Shown here one piece after another: positions 29,503-39,227 of a DNA stretch of 64,000 nt (positions are counted from its first letter, which is position 1; each line of letters starts with the position of its first letter). Location of the stretch: the NCBI RefSeq assembly GCF_014874065.1, contig NZ_JADBEE010000001.1, positions 744,001 to 808,000 on the forward strand. Reading direction: 5' to 3'. The notes under the pieces were generated by a model that saw only the letters and a program-made list of their open reading frames with translations, searched no databases and had not been told where the DNA came from. The stretch comes from Nesterenkonia halotolerans (GTDB taxonomy: Bacteria; Actinomycetota; Actinomycetes; Actinomycetales; Micrococcaceae). Made by a program: the position numbers and the translations under genes.

Positions 29503-31127
29503 GTCACAGCGGCCAGTCCCGAGACCCGCAGTCCAGCCGCCGAAACGACAAGGGGCGTGAGCGCAACCGCGGCGGTGCTCGGTCTGACAGGCCCGGCTCG
29601 GCCCGCGGCTTCAGCGCCACAGCCCCCGGACAGCGAAAGCGTCGGGCCGATCCCGCCAGGCTCACCGCGTTCACGGTGCTGCGCGCGGTCAGCCGGGATG
29701 ATGCCTATGCCAACCTGACGCTTCCCGCCGAGATCCGACGTCGGCGCCTGGACAAGCGGGATGCGGCCTTCGCCACGGAGCTGACCTACGGCACGCTGCG
29801 CGGGACGGGCACCTATGACGCCATCCTCGGCGCCTGCGTGGACCGGCCGCTGACGCAGCTCGACGCACCCGTGCTGGACGCCCTGCGCCTCGGCGCACAC
29901 CAGCTGCTGAACATGCGCGTCGAGACTCATGCCGCGGTGGATGAAACCGTCGCTCTGGTGCGCAGCGAGATCGGCGCCGGTCCCAGCGGACTGGTCAACG
30001 CCGTGCTGCGCAAGGTCAGCGCCGCCTCGCTGGACGAGTGGACCGAGCGCCTCGCCGTCGACGGCAGCCTCAGCGGCGACGACGCGCTCGCGCTGAAGCA
30101 TGCGCACCCGGCCTGGGTGGTCCGAGCCATGCGGCAGTCATTGCGACTCCACGGTCGAGGCGAAGAGCTCGAGGACCTGCTGCGAGCCGACAACGACGCC
30201 CCCGAGGTCCACCTCGTGGAGCTTCCCGGTGTGCTCGAGGAGCCCGGGCAGCGCCTGCGCAGTGCGACGGAGGCCGGGGCGACGGTCTCCCCGCTGCTGC
30301 CGGGGGCTGCGGTCTTCCGCGGGGGCGACATCGGTCGTCTTCCCGGCACCCGTGAGGGCGAGCTTCGCGTCCAGGACATCGGCTCCCAGTGGGTCACCCG
30401 AGCACTCGCCGCTGCCGCCCTGCCGGACGACACCGGGGCCCCCGGTGCCGAGCGTTGGCTGGACCTCTGCGCCGGACCTGGAGGCAAGGCGGCCCTGCTG
30501 GCAGCGCTCGCCGCTGAACGCGGCGCCACGGTGCTCGCCAACGAGCCGGCCCCGCACCGCGCGAAGCTCGTCTCCGGAGCCCTGGCAGCTGTGTCTCCCA
30601 AGGCGTGGACCGTGCGCACCGGGGATGGCCGGACCATCGGCGAGGAAGCCGGAGCCGCAGGCTTCCAACGGATCCTGGTGGATGCTCCGTGCACCGGACT
30701 CGGGGCGCTTCGGCGGAGACCCGAAGCCCGCTGGCGCCGAACTCCGGGGGACCTCTCGAGCCTGACCGCCCTGCAGCTGGAGCTGCTCGACGCCGCCGCC
30801 GGAGCCCTGGCGCCGGGGGGCCTGCTGGCCTATGTGACCTGCTCTCCGCACGCCGCGGAGACCGTGATCCAGGTCGATGACCTGCTGCGTCGCCATCCGG
30901 AGCTCGAGCTGCTCGATGCCCACGAACCGATGCGCGCCGCGGCACTGGACGCCGGCGTGGCGCTGATGGACGGACCCGACGCGCAGCACGGCACGGGGAC
31001 TGCGCAGCGCTGCGTGCAGCTCTGGCCCCATGTCCACGGGACCGACGCGATGTTCTTCGCGCTGCTCCAGCGACCGCTGCAGGTCAGCGGAGCCGATGAG
31101 CTGAAGACCGGTAGGATCACCCCGTGA
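29499..31127 (+). CDS. rsmB: 16S rRNA m5C967 methyltransferase
   Basis: RsmB (Fmu/Sun) methylates a cytosine of 16S rRNA. The order is a basic, disordered N-terminus (about 1-50), a NusB-like RNA-binding domain (about 50-200) and a Rossmann methyltransferase. The SAM motif is [14 protein letters not shown]; the catalytic cysteines are in [19 protein letters not shown] and [11 protein letters not shown]. At 542 residues it is long for the family because of the N-terminal tail. It overlaps fmt (ATGA) and rpe (GTGA). Confidence 0.95.
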   Translation: MSHSGQSRDPQSSRRNDKGRERNRGGARSDRPGSARGFSATAPGQRKRRADPARLTAFTVLRAVSRDDAYANLTLPAEIRRRRLDKRDAAFATELTYGTLRGTGTYDAILGACVDRPLTQLDAPVLDALRLGAHQLLNMRVETHAAVDETVALVRSEIGAGPSGLVNAVLRKVSAASLDEWTERLAVDGSLSGDDALALKHAHPAWVVRAMRQSLRLHGRGEELEDLLRADNDAPEVHLVELPGVLEEPGQRLRSATEAGATVSPLLPGAAVFRGGDIGRLPGTREGELRVQDIGSQWVTRALAAAALPDDTGAPGAERWLDLCAGPGGKAALLAALAAERGATVLANEPAPHRAKLVSGALAAVSPKAWTVRTGDGRTIGEEAGAAGFQRILVDAPCTGLGALRRRPEARWRRTPGDLSSLTALQLELLDAAAGALAPGGLLAYVTCSPHAAETVIQVDDLLRRHPELELLDAHEPMRAAALDAGVALMDGPDAQHGTGTAQRCVQLWPHVHGTDAMFFALLQRPLQVSGADELKTGRITP

Positions 31128-31777
31128 GCCGCACCTGCATCCACCCCAGCATCCTCAACGCCGACTTCGCGAACCTCCAGCGCGAGCTGGGCCGCATCAC
31201 CACGGCCGACGCCGTGCATGTGGACGTGATGGACAACCACTTCGTGCCGAATCTGACGATCGGACTCCCGGTGGTGAGGTCGCTGCGGGCAGCCACCGAG
31301 CTGCCGCTGGATGTGCACCTGATGATCGAGGACCCTGACACCTGGGCGCCGCAGTATGCCGAGGTCGGCTGTGAGTCGGTGACCTTCCACGCCGAGGCGG
31401 CGAAGGCCCCGATCCGGCTGGCGCGGGAGCTTCGCGCACAGGGCACACGGTCGGCCATGGCGCTGAAGCCGGCCACCCCCGTCGAGCCCTACCTGGACAT
31501 GCTCGGGGAGCTCGACATGCTCCTGCTGATGACGGTGGAGCCAGGATTCGGCGGACAGAGCTTCCTCGACCTGATCCTGCCCAAGATCCGCCGGGCGCGG
31601 GCCGCCGTCGATGACCTCGGCGGAGAGATCGCGCTGCAGGTGGACGGTGGAATCAGCGCCGAGACCATCGCCCGGGCGGCAGAGGCTGGCGCCGACACCT
31701 TCGTGGCAGGCTCTGCGGTGTACTCGGCGGCGGACCCGGAGGCCGCGATCGCAGAGCTCCGGGCACTGGCGGGCTGA
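31124..31777 (+). CDS. rpe: Ribulose-phosphate 3-epimerase
   Basis: Rpe interconverts ribulose-5-phosphate and xylulose-5-phosphate in the pentose phosphate pathway. The 217-residue barrel has [12 protein letters not shown], the metal-site motif [30 protein letters not shown] and QVDGGIS. The GTG start overlaps the rsmB stop. It is the last gene of the operon; ribulose-5-phosphate is also the substrate of the RibB activity in this window. Confidence 0.97.
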   Translation: MSRTCIHPSILNADFANLQRELGRITTADAVHVDVMDNHFVPNLTIGLPVVRSLRAATELPLDVHLMIEDPDTWAPQYAEVGCESVTFHAEAAKAPIRLARELRAQGTRSAMALKPATPVEPYLDMLGELDMLLLMTVEPGFGGQSFLDLILPKIRRARAAVDDLGGEIALQVDGGISAETIARAAEAGADTFVAGSAVYSAADPEAAIAELRALAG

Positions 31778-31817
31778 GCTGACGCGAAGACTGGGCTGAG
31801 CCAGGCGCTGGACCTGG

Positions 31818-31845
31818 CCGCCCCCCCCCGGACGACGCCGGGCGG
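31818..31845. terminator. Bidirectional terminator between rpe and the LuxR gene
   Basis: CCGCCC (31818-31823) pairs with GGGCGG (31840-31845), with an inner GG/CC pair and a run of nine C (31821-31829) partly bulged out. It lies between convergent genes and abuts the stop codon of the LuxR-family gene. Confidence 0.45.
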
Positions 31846-31846
31846 T

Positions 31847-34804
31847 TCACCGTGGTCGGACGAGCCGGCGGATCTCCCGCCGCGAATGCACCTGCAGCTT
31901 GGTCATGGCATTGGCCACGTGATACTCCACCGTGCGCACCGAGAGCACGAGCTGCTCAGCCACTTCCCGGTTCGTGCTGCCCTCCGAGACCAGCAGAGTC
32001 ACCTGGCGCTCACGGCGGGAGAGGTGGCGCAGGGCCTGCTCAACATCGGCTCCGAGTGTGGGCTCGGCCTTCGCCGTCCGTTCGGCCTCGGCGACCTGAG
32101 GCTCGGGTGCTTGCTTCGGCCCCAGGAGCGCGGCTGCATGGGATCGGGTGGCCGGGTGCTCATTGAGGAGGCGCGGCCGCAGGGTCTCCATCAGCTGATT
32201 CGCCCGCTCCAGGTGAGTCTCGGCGCCGCAGGCCTGCAGCACCGAAGCTGACCAGACGGCGAACTCCAGTGCCGTGGCTCGGTGCCGCGCGAGTTCCACC
32301 GGATAGCCGGAGACCAGCGCGCCGATGTCGAGCCCGAGCATCGCCCGGAAGATGCGGAAACCGCCTCCCTCCCCTGGCGGCTGCGTGGGACGGATCGTCT
32401 CACTGGCGTCATAGCCGCGCAGCACCTGCAGGAGACTCTCCATCGCCTGCTCCGGTTCACCGGCTGCCCAGCGTTCAAAGCCCCTCAGGTAGGGAGTCGT
32501 GAGGGGCTGCTGGAAATCCCGGACGGCATTCCCGCTCTCTGCGCCACGCAGCAGCGCGGGAAGCATGGCCGCCCAGCCGCTCAGATGCAGCGCTCGAGCA
32601 AGCATGCTCATCGCCTGGGGCTCCATCGCCCACCATGCGCTGCTGTCGTCGCGCATGCTCAGCAGGTTTCGCGCCACCCCGCGGAAGTCGTTCTGCGAGG
32701 CTGCCAGACAGGCCTCCACCCAGTCGATGGTCCCTGCGGCAAGCGGTCCATGAGCATGCTCGCTCTCACTCAGGCGCTCCAGTCCCGCTCGCACCTTCTC
32801 CACCTGGCCACGGGCGGCAGGCACGACCAGCGAGACCGCATAGGCCACGTGCGAGACCGCGTCCTCTCGACGGAGCAGTGCGGCCCCGGCGGCCCGCTCG
32901 GCCATCTTGGCGGCCTCATCCCAGTATCCGGAGCTGAACAGCAGCAGAGCCAGCTGAGTCCTCGCGTACATCACATAGCTGCTGGAGTCGTCCTGAGCTG
33001 CCGCCCGGGCGAGATCGTGATAGGCGTCGTTCATCGAGCCGCGTTGGCGCAGCAGGGAGCCGCGCACGCAGTGCAGGGCGGTCTCGAAGCGTTCGACGCC
33101 GGGCTCCCCGCGCAGCTCGGCGAGCCGCTCGGAGGCGCGTGCGATCATCGCGTCGATGTTCTGTGGCCGCTCGGCGGAGAGCTGGATCCAGAGCGTGTTC
33201 AGCGCGCTGAGCCCCAACAGGTAGCCCCGGTCCCAGATGTATCCGACCAGGTCGAGCCCGTCGGGCCGCTCCAGCACCGCATGGAGGGAGGCAGAGACGT
33301 CCTGGGCCAATGCCGCACCCCGGCTTCGCAGTGATTCCGAGAGCAGCCTTCCGCTCACCTCGGTCACGGCCTCCGCGTAGATGGGCAGCCCCGGGTCCTG
33401 CTCGGGCCGGTGCGACTCGAGCTCGAAGAGCGCCGCCTCGGTGTCGGACTGCTCCAACATCAGCAGGGCCAGGATCCCGGCGCGGCAGGTCGATGGGGGC
33501 AGCGCCCGCATGGAGGGCTCGAGCTCCTGCAGAGCGGTGACCCTGTCGGTGCGGACAGCGAGGCCTGCTAGCAGACACAGCGAGTCCACGTCGTCGAGAT
33601 CCGTGGAGACCGCCGCCATCAGGTGGTCAAAGGCGTCCCGGAAATCGTGTCGCTTCGCGGCGTGCCGAGCGTGGGCCTGCAGCTCGGCGATCACCTGGGC
33701 CCCGTCTGCCAAGCTGGGATCCAGCCGAATCGCCTCGGCCAGGTGGCGCACAGAGCCCTCCCCCTCGAGGACCTCGGCGAGCGATCGGAGCAGTCCCGCT
33801 CGTTCAACCTCCGAGGTGCCGCTGAGCACGGCGCGGCTGAGCGAGCGCCTGCCCACGGCATATCGGCCGGTCAGCTCTTCCCAGGACAGCAGCGAGGTGC
33901 TCAACAGGGCCGCCGGATCCACGGTGGTCGAAAGCGCCGCCTCGATCTGGCTCCGGCTCAGCGAGCCCTCGGCGGCCGCGAGCAGTTCAACGGCTCGACG
34001 ATCGCTGTCCTGCAGCCAGTTCATCCGGGTCAGCACATCGCGATGCATCCCGCTGTAGTCGGCGGACTTCACGGTGTGCACCAGGGCCTGGTCGATGCTG
34101 CGCGCACCCACCGGGGTCCGCCGAAGCCACAGCCCCACCTGCTCCACCAGACCGGGGTAGCCGTCTGTCTCCTCCATCACCCGCGCCGCTACGGCGTCGG
34201 AGATGGGCAGGCTGGAATAGGCTTCCAACAGATCCGAGACATCGCGCAGTCCCAACGGCTGCAGCGAGATGTAGGTGCCGCGCGGACTTGCCTGGGCGAG
34301 CTGGATCAGCCGCTGGACCTCGGGACGCACGGAGGCCTGCGTGCTCAGCACCACCAGGACGGGACCGTTCTGGAAGAGGCTGAGCGCACGCCAGAGCGCG
34401 TCGGCGGAGGCCTCGTCGACCAGGTGCAGGTTCTGCACGCTGAGCAGGTACGGCCGCTGCAGCGTCTGGGCGGCGTCGAAGCCCGCTGCCAGGAGATCCT
34501 CGACCTCGGCGTGCCCGCTGGTGCCCGTGAAACCGGAGAGTCCAGCCGAGGCGGAGAGGTCTGCGCCGAGGAGATGATGGATCGCGGACCCCGGCTGAGC
34601 CGTGAAGGACTCATCGAGCAGGATCGTGCGCTCGTTCCACTCCGGGTAGCTCTCCATGGCCTGATGCAGCAGACGGGTCTTGCCGGAGCCGGTCAGGCCC
34701 TCGACCATCACGAACTGGGCCTTGCCGTTTCGCGCCCGGTCAGCGGCCCGCTGGATCAGCGCGATCTCTTCGCGTCTGCCCACGAAAGGGTCACTGCGGT
34801 GCAC
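31847..34804 (-). CDS. Large ATP-binding LuxR-family regulator
   Basis: This 985-residue protein has LAL (MalT-like) architecture: an N-terminal ATPase with Walker A GLTGSGKT (36-43) after VGRREEIALI, a long helical, Ala/Leu-rich middle of probable repeat type (about 350-880), and a C-terminal LuxR DNA-binding helix-turn-helix (about 920-985: SRRERQVTLLVSEGSTNREV, then TVEYHVANAMTKLQVHSRREI). Such proteins usually activate transcription on sensing a ligand or partner. No obvious target or cognate gene is adjacent. The ATG is within the conserved N-terminus HRSDPFVGR; the 293 bp upstream is unusually structured. Confidence 0.9.
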   Translation of the reverse strand: MHRSDPFVGRREEIALIQRAADRARNGKAQFVMVEGLTGSGKTRLLHQAMESYPEWNERTILLDESFTAQPGSAIHHLLGADLSASAGLSGFTGTSGHAEVEDLLAAGFDAAQTLQRPYLLSVQNLHLVDEASADALWRALSLFQNGPVLVVLSTQASVRPEVQRLIQLAQASPRGTYISLQPLGLRDVSDLLEAYSSLPISDAVAARVMEETDGYPGLVEQVGLWLRRTPVGARSIDQALVHTVKSADYSGMHRDVLTRMNWLQDSDRRAVELLAAAEGSLSRSQIEAALSTTVDPAALLSTSLLSWEELTGRYAVGRRSLSRAVLSGTSEVERAGLLRSLAEVLEGEGSVRHLAEAIRLDPSLADGAQVIAELQAHARHAAKRHDFRDAFDHLMAAVSTDLDDVDSLCLLAGLAVRTDRVTALQELEPSMRALPPSTCRAGILALLMLEQSDTEAALFELESHRPEQDPGLPIYAEAVTEVSGRLLSESLRSRGAALAQDVSASLHAVLERPDGLDLVGYIWDRGYLLGLSALNTLWIQLSAERPQNIDAMIARASERLAELRGEPGVERFETALHCVRGSLLRQRGSMNDAYHDLARAAAQDDSSSYVMYARTQLALLLFSSGYWDEAAKMAERAAGAALLRREDAVSHVAYAVSLVVPAARGQVEKVRAGLERLSESEHAHGPLAAGTIDWVEACLAASQNDFRGVARNLLSMRDDSSAWWAMEPQAMSMLARALHLSGWAAMLPALLRGAESGNAVRDFQQPLTTPYLRGFERWAAGEPEQAMESLLQVLRGYDASETIRPTQPPGEGGGFRIFRAMLGLDIGALVSGYPVELARHRATALEFAVWSASVLQACGAETHLERANQLMETLRPRLLNEHPATRSHAAALLGPKQAPEPQVAEAERTAKAEPTLGADVEQALRHLSRRERQVTLLVSEGSTNREVAEQLVLSVRTVEYHVANAMTKLQVHSRREIRRLVRPR

Positions 34805-35036
34805 CGCGGGCTCCTTGGTCGAGAGATCAGTTGGTGAAGACTATACCGGCCCGTATCTTCTACTGGGTTTATCCGTCTGAGCTACGGGGTTCCCGCTGTT
34901 CTGCGCGGCGGAGGGACGCACGGGGCGTCTAATGGAAGGGCCTTCTCGGAGGCGCCGATGGTTCGGAGAGAAACTCAGGGGGTTCTCTCCGGACCATCAG
35001 TGCGTCCGGCGCCGGGAGACCCCGAGGGCGGAGACG
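34805..35036. other. Gene-free, structured region upstream of the LuxR gene
   Basis: No reading frame here is convincing. It holds a 16-bp stem (34957-34972 with 34983-34998, one G-T pair), flanked by the palindrome GGCGCC on both sides (34951-34956 and 35008-35013) and by GAAGG/CCTTC at 34935-34945. It presumably includes the LuxR-gene promoter, but I cannot point to clear hexamers. Confidence 0.5.
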
Positions 35037-35084
35037 CGAAAACCGGCGATGCTCTCAACCTTCCCCAGAAGAGAGCACCGCCGG
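35037..35084 (-). terminator. Terminator after nrdR
   Basis: CCGGCGATGCTCTC (35043-35056) pairs with GAGAGCACCGCCGG (35071-35084) apart from one A-C mismatch. On the minus strand the stem is followed at once by TTTT. It starts 14 bases after the nrdR stop. Confidence 0.8.
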
Positions 35085-35097
35085 TACGTCAACGAGT

Positions 35098-35601
35098 CTA
35101 GCGGAATCCGAACCTGGGCTGGACAACGGTTGCACCTGAACTTGAAGGTCCGTGGAGTTCTTCCCGGCGCAGCTCCGCGATCGCGTTCTCAAAGTCCAGC
35201 AGGGACTCGAACCCGCGGTAGACCGAGGCGAAGCGCATATAGGCCACGACGTCGAGGCGGCGCAGCGGCCCGAGGATCGCAAGGCCCACGTCATTGGCAT
35301 CGACCTCGGCGTTGCCAGCAGCGCGGATCGTCTCCTCGACCTCCTGGGCCAGCACTGCGAGGTCATCATTGGACACTGGGCGGCCCTGGCAGGCCTTGCG
35401 GACCCCGTTGATGACCTTCGAGCGGTCGAACGGCTCTGCGGCACCCGATCGTTTGATCACATTGAGACTGGTGGTCTCCATGGTGGTGAAGCGTTTGGAG
35501 CACTGCGGACACTGACGACGACGGCGGATGCCGGAGCCGTCGTCCAACATGCGTGAATCGACGACCCGCGAGGAGTCATGGCGGCAGTAGGGGCAGTACA
35601 T
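35098..35601 (-). CDS. nrdR: Transcriptional repressor NrdR
   Basis: NrdR represses ribonucleotide reductase genes according to the ATP/dATP balance. The 167-residue protein has the N-terminal zinc ribbon CPYC ... CPQC ([31 protein letters not shown]) and an ATP-cone domain (about 48-140: [15 protein letters not shown]). Two NrdR boxes in its own promoter imply autoregulation. No ribonucleotide reductase gene is in this window. Confidence 0.96.
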   Translation of the reverse strand: MYCPYCRHDSSRVVDSRMLDDGSGIRRRRQCPQCSKRFTTMETTSLNVIKRSGAAEPFDRSKVINGVRKACQGRPVSNDDLAVLAQEVEETIRAAGNAEVDANDVGLAILGPLRRLDVVAYMRFASVYRGFESLLDFENAIAELRREELHGPSSSGATVVQPRFGFR

Positions 35602-35614
35602 GGGACCAGTCTAC

Positions 35615-35661
35615 CCACCACATATAGTGCGCTTCAAATCATCCACCACAAGATGTTGTGG
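35615..35661 (-). promoter_or_regulatory. Tandem NrdR boxes in the nrdR promoter
   Basis: Box A (35615-35630, CCACCACATATAGTGC) and box B (35646-35661, CCACAAGATGTTGTGG) both fit the palindromic 16-bp NrdR consensus (acaCwAtATaTwGtgt). They are 31 bp apart start to start, three helical turns, which is the usual arrangement for NrdR. A TATATG hexamer on the minus strand lies within box A and could be the -10, so binding would block the promoter. Confidence 0.75.
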
Positions 35662-35688
35662 CGACGACCTTCTCCTGCGCCGCCCGAC

Positions 35689-38600
35689 TCACAGCTCGAG
35701 GCACCCCGGTCCGAGCAGGACCTTCAGGTCACCGAAGAGCGCCGGCGAGGGGCTGACCTGATACTCGTGCCCGAGTCGCATGACCTCGATGCGGTCTCCG
35801 GAGAGCAGCCGCACGTGCACGTCGGAAGTGCCGCGATGAGCCCGAAGCGTCCTGCCCAGCTCGGTGACCAGTCGTTCGGAGGCGCGCTGCGCGGAGACTG
35901 AGACCACCACGGGGCCTGCGTTGCCGTCCTCATTGATCTCCGGCACGACGACGTCCATCGCCTTGAGCGTCACACTGCCGTCCTCGCGCCGATCAGTCTG
36001 CCCCTTCACCGAGACCACAAGGTCCTCGGCGAGGATCATCGACACCGCCTGATAGGTCTTGCCGAAGAACATCACCTCGATGGTTCCCGCCATGTCCTCG
36101 ATCTCGGCCCTGGCGTAGGGGTTGCCCGAGGACTTCGCGACGCGCCGCTGCAGCGAGGTGATCATTCCGGCGATGGTGATGCCGGCGCCGTCGGCCGGTC
36201 CATCCTCACCCATCACCGAGCTGATGGAGCGATCGGCATGGTGGGCGAGCACGCGCTCGAGTCCCTGCAGCGGGTGGTCCGAGACGTAGAGCCCGAGCAT
36301 CTCCCGCTCGAACGAGAGCTTGTCCATCTTCTCCCATTCGGGCAGGTCAGGAACGCTGACCGAGAGGGAATCCCCCAGCTCCATATCTGCACTGCCGAAG
36401 AGATCGGTCTCGTAGGCCTGCGAGCCCTTCTTCTCCGAGATCGCCTGGTCGATGGCCTGTTCGTGGATGGTGACCAGGGCCCGGCGGGTATGACCCAGCT
36501 CGTCGAATCCACCGGCCTTGATCAGCGATTCGATGGTGCGCTTATTGCACACCTGCATCGGGACCTTCTTCAGGAAGTCGGCGAAGGTCTCGTAGGGGCC
36601 CTTCTCCTCTCGCGCCGAGACCATGCCGGCGACCACGTTGGAGCCCACATTGCGCACCGCACCCATGCCGAAACGGATCGTGTCATCGCCCACCGGGGTG
36701 AAGGTCAGCGCGGATTCGTTGATGCTCGGGGAGGTGACGGTGACGCCCATGCGGCGGCACTCGGAGAGATAGAGCGCGAGCTTGTCGCGGTTCTCACCCA
36801 CCGAGGTGAGCAGGGCCGCCAGGTACTCGGCCGGGTAGTTGGCCTTGAGGTAGGCGGTCCAGTAGGCGATGAGTCCGTAGGCGGCGGTGTGCGCCTTGTT
36901 GAAGGCGTAGTCGGAGAACGGAAGCAGCACGTCCCAGAGCGCCTTGATCGCCGCCGCGGAGTAGCCGTGCTCCTCCATGCCGCCGGAGAAGTTCACGTAC
37001 TGCTTGTCCAGCTCGGACTTCTTCTTCTTGCCCATGGCGCGGCGCAGGATGTCGGCCTGGCCCAGCGAGTAGCCGGCCACCTTCTGCGCGATGGCCATCA
37101 CCTGCTCCTGGTACACGATGAGGCCGTGGGTGGTGCCCAGGATCTCGCGCAGCGGCTCCTCCAGCTCCGGATGGATCGGGCTGACGTCCTGGTGCCCGTT
37201 CTTGCGCAGCGCATAGTTGGTGTGCGAGTTCGCACCCATCGGCCCGGGGCGGTACAGCGCCAGAGCTGCGGAGATGTCTTCGAAGTTGTCCGGGCGCATC
37301 AGTCGCAGCAGCGAGCGCATGCCGCCGCCGTCGAGCTGGAAGACGCCCAAGGTGTCGCCTCGGGCCAGCAGGTCGTACGCCGCACGGTCGGTCAGCTCGA
37401 GGTTCTCCAGGTCGAGCTCGATGCCCTTGTTGAGCTGAATGTTCTCCAGACAGTCCGAGATGATCGTGAGGTTGCGCAGACCCAGGAAGTCCATCTTGAT
37501 CAGACCCAGGTTTTCGCAGATCGGGTAGTCGAACTGCGTGATGATCGCGCCGTCCTGCTCGCGCTTCATGATCGGGATGATGTCGATCAGCGGATCGCTG
37601 GACATGATCACCCCGGCCGCGTGCACACCCCACTGGCGCTTGAGCCCCTCGAGGCCGGAGGCGAGGTCGAAGATCTCCTTCATCCGCGGGTCAGAGTCGA
37701 GGAACTCGCGCATCTCGGAGGCTTCGGAGTACCGAGCTGACTTCGATTCGTAGATGTCACCCAGCGGCATCGGCTTGCCCATGGCGTCCGGCGGCATCTT
37801 CTTGGTCAGCTGATCACCGGTGGAGAAGGGCTCGCCCATCACGCGGGCGGAGTCCTTCAGGGCCTGCTTGGACTTGATGGTGCCGTAGGTGACGATCATG
37901 GCCACACGCTCGTCGCCGTACTTGTTCACCACATACTGGATGACCTCGGAGCGTCGCCGGTCATCGAAGTCGACGTCGAAGTCGGGCATGGAGACACGGT
38001 CGGGGTTCAGGAAGCGCTCGAAGATCAGCCCGTGCTGCAGCGGGTTGAGGTCGGTGATGCGCATCGCGAAGGCGACCATCGAACCGGGGCCCGAGCCGCG
38101 TCCGGGACCCACTCGGATGCCCTGCTCCTTGGCCCAGGTGATGAAGTCGGCCACGACGAGGAAGTAGCCCGGGAAGCCCATCTGGGTGATGACGCCGATC
38201 TCGTACTCGGCCTGCTTGCGGACCTCGTCCGGAATGCCGTTCGGGAAACGGTAGTGCAGACCCTTCTCGACCTCCTGGACGAACCAGGACTCCTCGGACT
38301 CGCCATCAGGCACCGGGAAGCGGGGCATATAGGAGGCGGATTCGTTGAACTCGACCTGGCAGCGCTCGGCGATGGCCAGAGTGTTGTCGCAGGCGTCGGG
38401 GAAATCGCGGAAGAGATCACGCATCTCGGCGGCGGACTTGAGGTAGAACTCCTCGGAGCCGAACTTGAACCGGTTCGGATCATCCAGGGTGGAGTTGGAC
38501 TGCACGCACAGCAGCGCTCCATGGGCCTTGTGGTCATGCTGATGCGTGTAGTGCAGGTCGTTGGTCGCGACCATGGGCATGTTCAGCTCGCGGGCGAGCT

Positions 38601-39225
38601 TGATCAGGTCCTGCTTGACCTTCCGCTCGATGTCCAGCCCGTGGTCCATGAGCTCGCAGTAGAAGTTCTCGCGCCCGAAGAGGTCCTGATACTCCGCGGC
38701 GGCCTTCTTCGCCTCCTCGTATTGGCCCAGGTGCAGCCTGGTCTGAATCTCTCCGGAGGGACAGCCGGTGGTGGCGATGATCCCCTTGCCGTAGGTCTGC
38801 AGCAGCTCGCGGTCCATGCGCGGCTTGTAGAAGTACCCCTCCAGGGAGGCCTTCGAGCCCATCCGGAAGAGGTTGTGCATGCCGGTGGTGTTCTCCGCCC
38901 ACATGGTCATATGGGTGTAGGCGCCGCCGCCGGAGACGTCCTTCTCACCGATGACCCCGTCGCCCCACTTCACCCGGGTGCGGTCGGAGCGATGCGTGCC
39001 GGGAGAGAGGTAGGCCTCCAGCCCGATGATCGGCTTCACGTCGTAGTTCTGCGCGGTCTTCCAGAACTCGTAGGCGCCGAAGAGGAACCCATGGTCGGTC
39101 GTGGCCACGGCGGGCATGCCGAGGTTCTGGGTCTGCTCGAAGAGCTCACCGATCTTCGCCGCCCCGTCGAGCATCGAGTATTCGGTGTGGTTGTGCAGGT
39201 GGACGAAGTCGCCAGTGGCAGCCAT
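35689..39225 (-). CDS. dnaE: DNA polymerase III alpha subunit
   Basis: This is the replicative polymerase. In 1178 residues it has the PHP domain at the N-terminus (FVHLHNHTEYSMLDGAAK, then TTDHGFLFGAYEFW), the C-family catalytic aspartates in MPDFDVDFDDRRR at about 412-424, the fingers/thumb with RPGPMGANSHTNYALRK, and a C-terminal OB-fold (about 1015-1100). This is the DnaE1 arrangement. It lies between the nrdR promoter and the RluD-family gene, with only 2 bp to the latter. Confidence 0.97.
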   Translation of the reverse strand: MAATGDFVHLHNHTEYSMLDGAAKIGELFEQTQNLGMPAVATTDHGFLFGAYEFWKTAQNYDVKPIIGLEAYLSPGTHRSDRTRVKWGDGVIGEKDVSGGGAYTHMTMWAENTTGMHNLFRMGSKASLEGYFYKPRMDRELLQTYGKGIIATTGCPSGEIQTRLHLGQYEEAKKAAAEYQDLFGRENFYCELMDHGLDIERKVKQDLIKLARELNMPMVATNDLHYTHQHDHKAHGALLCVQSNSTLDDPNRFKFGSEEFYLKSAAEMRDLFRDFPDACDNTLAIAERCQVEFNESASYMPRFPVPDGESEESWFVQEVEKGLHYRFPNGIPDEVRKQAEYEIGVITQMGFPGYFLVVADFITWAKEQGIRVGPGRGSGPGSMVAFAMRITDLNPLQHGLIFERFLNPDRVSMPDFDVDFDDRRRSEVIQYVVNKYGDERVAMIVTYGTIKSKQALKDSARVMGEPFSTGDQLTKKMPPDAMGKPMPLGDIYESKSARYSEASEMREFLDSDPRMKEIFDLASGLEGLKRQWGVHAAGVIMSSDPLIDIIPIMKREQDGAIITQFDYPICENLGLIKMDFLGLRNLTIISDCLENIQLNKGIELDLENLELTDRAAYDLLARGDTLGVFQLDGGGMRSLLRLMRPDNFEDISAALALYRPGPMGANSHTNYALRKNGHQDVSPIHPELEEPLREILGTTHGLIVYQEQVMAIAQKVAGYSLGQADILRRAMGKKKKSELDKQYVNFSGGMEEHGYSAAAIKALWDVLLPFSDYAFNKAHTAAYGLIAYWTAYLKANYPAEYLAALLTSVGENRDKLALYLSECRRMGVTVTSPSINESALTFTPVGDDTIRFGMGAVRNVGSNVVAGMVSAREEKGPYETFADFLKKVPMQVCNKRTIESLIKAGGFDELGHTRRALVTIHEQAIDQAISEKKGSQAYETDLFGSADMELGDSLSVSVPDLPEWEKMDKLSFEREMLGLYVSDHPLQGLERVLAHHADRSISSVMGEDGPADGAGITIAGMITSLQRRVAKSSGNPYARAEIEDMAGTIEVMFFGKTYQAVSMILAEDLVVSVKGQTDRREDGSVTLKAMDVVVPEINEDGNAGPVVVSVSAQRASERLVTELGRTLRAHRGTSDVHVRLLSGDRIEVMRLGHEYQVSPSPALFGDLKVLLGPGCLEL

Positions 39226-39227
39226 GG

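Noticed and set aside
31821..31829. Run of nine C as a phase-variation tract
   Set aside because: It lies outside reading frames, in a terminator hairpin between convergent genes; slippage would not switch a protein on or off.
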